Shown: positions 63,556 to 64,000 of the stretch, piece by piece
Numbering within the stretch: the first letter of the stretch is position 1
Layout: every line of letters starts with the position of its first letter
Assembly (NCBI RefSeq): GCF_001294455.1
Contig: NZ_LIKT01000001.1
Location: forward strand, 248,001 to 312,000
Source of the DNA: Phaeobacter sp. 11ANDIMAR09
GTDB lineage: Bacteria; Pseudomonadota; Alphaproteobacteria; Rhodobacterales; Rhodobacteraceae
Length of the DNA: 64,000 nt
Direction: 5' to 3'
The notes under the pieces: generated by a model
What the model was told of the DNA's origin: nothing
Databases searched by the model: none
Seen by the model: the letters and a program-made list of their open reading frames with translations, nothing else
Program-made: the position numbers and the translations under genes

Positions 63556-64000
63556 GAGTGTGCAAAAATATCCGTTTCGGGCCATCCGGCGAGATCCAGT
63601 TTGGCACGCATGGGCAAAAAGTCAAAACAGGCCTGGGCCATTTCCATGCGCCCTTCCCGCTCAAGCCGCTTATTCAGAGCTTCCCGCAGGCGGTGCAGAT
63701 ACAGAACATCCGAGGCCGCATAGTCCAGCTGCGCATCGGTCAGCTTCTTGGCGCCCCAGTCGCTCATCTGTTGCTGCTTGGAGATGTCGACACCAATCAG
63801 CTCTTGGGTCAGGTTCTTGAGCCCATGACGATCCGTATAGGTGCGCACCAGACGGCTGGCGATTTTGGTGCAATAGACCGGTGCGGTCAGGGCGCCGAAA
63901 GCGTGGTACATGGCGGCGATGTCAAAGCGGCCAAAGTGGAACAGCTTAAGCGTATTGGGATCTTCCAGCATGGCGCAGAGGTTTGGCGCCTTGGTCTGGC
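63552..64000 (-). CDS. rnd: Ribonuclease D, 5' part cut by window
   Basis: The C-terminal 148 codons of an exonuclease: KLFHFGRFDIAAMYHAFG (Exo II), LTQELIGVDISKQQQMSDWG and LDYAASDVLYL (Exo III, Y-x3-D). The 3'-5' exonuclease domain runs off the right edge. There is no sign of the HRDC tail found in E. coli RNase D; Roseobacter proteins of this type are about 200 residues. It overlaps kdsD. Confidence 0.9.
   Translation of the reverse strand, partial: QTKAPNLCAMLEDPNTLKLFHFGRFDIAAMYHAFGALTAPVYCTKIASRLVRTYTDRHGLKNLTQELIGVDISKQQQMSDWGAKKLTDAQLDYAASDVLYLHRLREALNKRLEREGRMEMAQACFDFLPMRAKLDLAGWPETDIFAHS

Noticed and set aside
1-64000. CRISPR array, insertion sequence, prophage or defence island
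   Set aside because: No regularly spaced direct repeats, transposase or phage-type genes were seen. Gene order is ordinary chromosomal apart from the items listed as findings.

Overview
The window looks like chromosomal DNA of a marine Roseobacter-group alphaproteobacterium (Rhodobacterales). The grounds are about 60 percent GC, the gene orders rimP-nusA-ylxR-infB, secA beside ppiC-argJ-mutT, and kdsD-lptC-lptA-lptB followed by hpf-ptsN, a NavBac-type sodium channel, and a sulfotransferase/GT14/GT2 surface-polysaccharide set of the kind seen in that group. A genus call (Phaeobacter, Leisingera or Ruegeria-like) would be a guess. I see no rRNA, tRNA, insertion sequence, prophage or CRISPR array. 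The window cuts an SCP2-domain gene at its left end and rnd at its right end.

Layout. 1-10 kb: argG, ilvA, a divergent Hpt / response-regulator-phosphatase pair, two Nudix hydrolases, hslO (Hsp33) and cca. 10-14 kb: a two-gene ABC exporter preceded by a tiny leader ORF. 14-18.5 kb: an RNA m5U methyltransferase, a voltage-gated sodium channel, two L,D-transpeptidases, a CAP-domain lipoprotein and a 60-residue exported protein. 18.5-29 kb: a 1002-residue kinase / M23 / PLP-enzyme fusion, hemH, a methyltransferase, comF, grxC, a nitrilase-family amidase, a MarR regulator, ubiG, pip and a short orphan solute-binding protein. 29-35 kb: rimP-nusA-ylxR/L7Ae-infB. 35-43.5 kb: mutT-argJ-ppiC against secA and two envelope proteins. 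43.6-48.6 kb: radC, dnaJ, dnaK, alkB. 48.7-58.9 kb: polysaccharide genes (export permease, cysQ, kdsB, galU, galE, three glycosyltransferases, sulfotransferase). 59.3-64 kb: ptsN, hpf, lptB, lptA, lptC, kdsD, rnd.

How the genes fit together. kdsD and kdsB sit at two steps of the KDO pathway, galU and galE supply UDP-hexoses, the transferases and sulfotransferase can build and sulfate a glycan, and CysQ removes the PAP by-product of sulfation. The cluster therefore suggests a sulfated, possibly KDO-linked surface polysaccharide beside an LPS-transport operon. hslO, dnaK/dnaJ, hpf, grxC and mutT form a stress-response thread.

Less ordinary items. (i) A four-copy structured intergenic element, always sense-oriented downstream of a gene in a convergent gap: a CTCCCGC box, a variable hairpin, a conserved TTGGGCC(C/T)GGC core, then a second hairpin whose bases differ between copies while pairing is kept. 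(ii) An unannotated RNA of about 220 nt on the minus strand between infB and mutT, with its own promoter, several long stems and a strong terminator. (iii) The eight-codon ORF with an ideal Shine-Dalgarno in front of the ABC exporter. (iv) The kinase-M23-PLP fusion.
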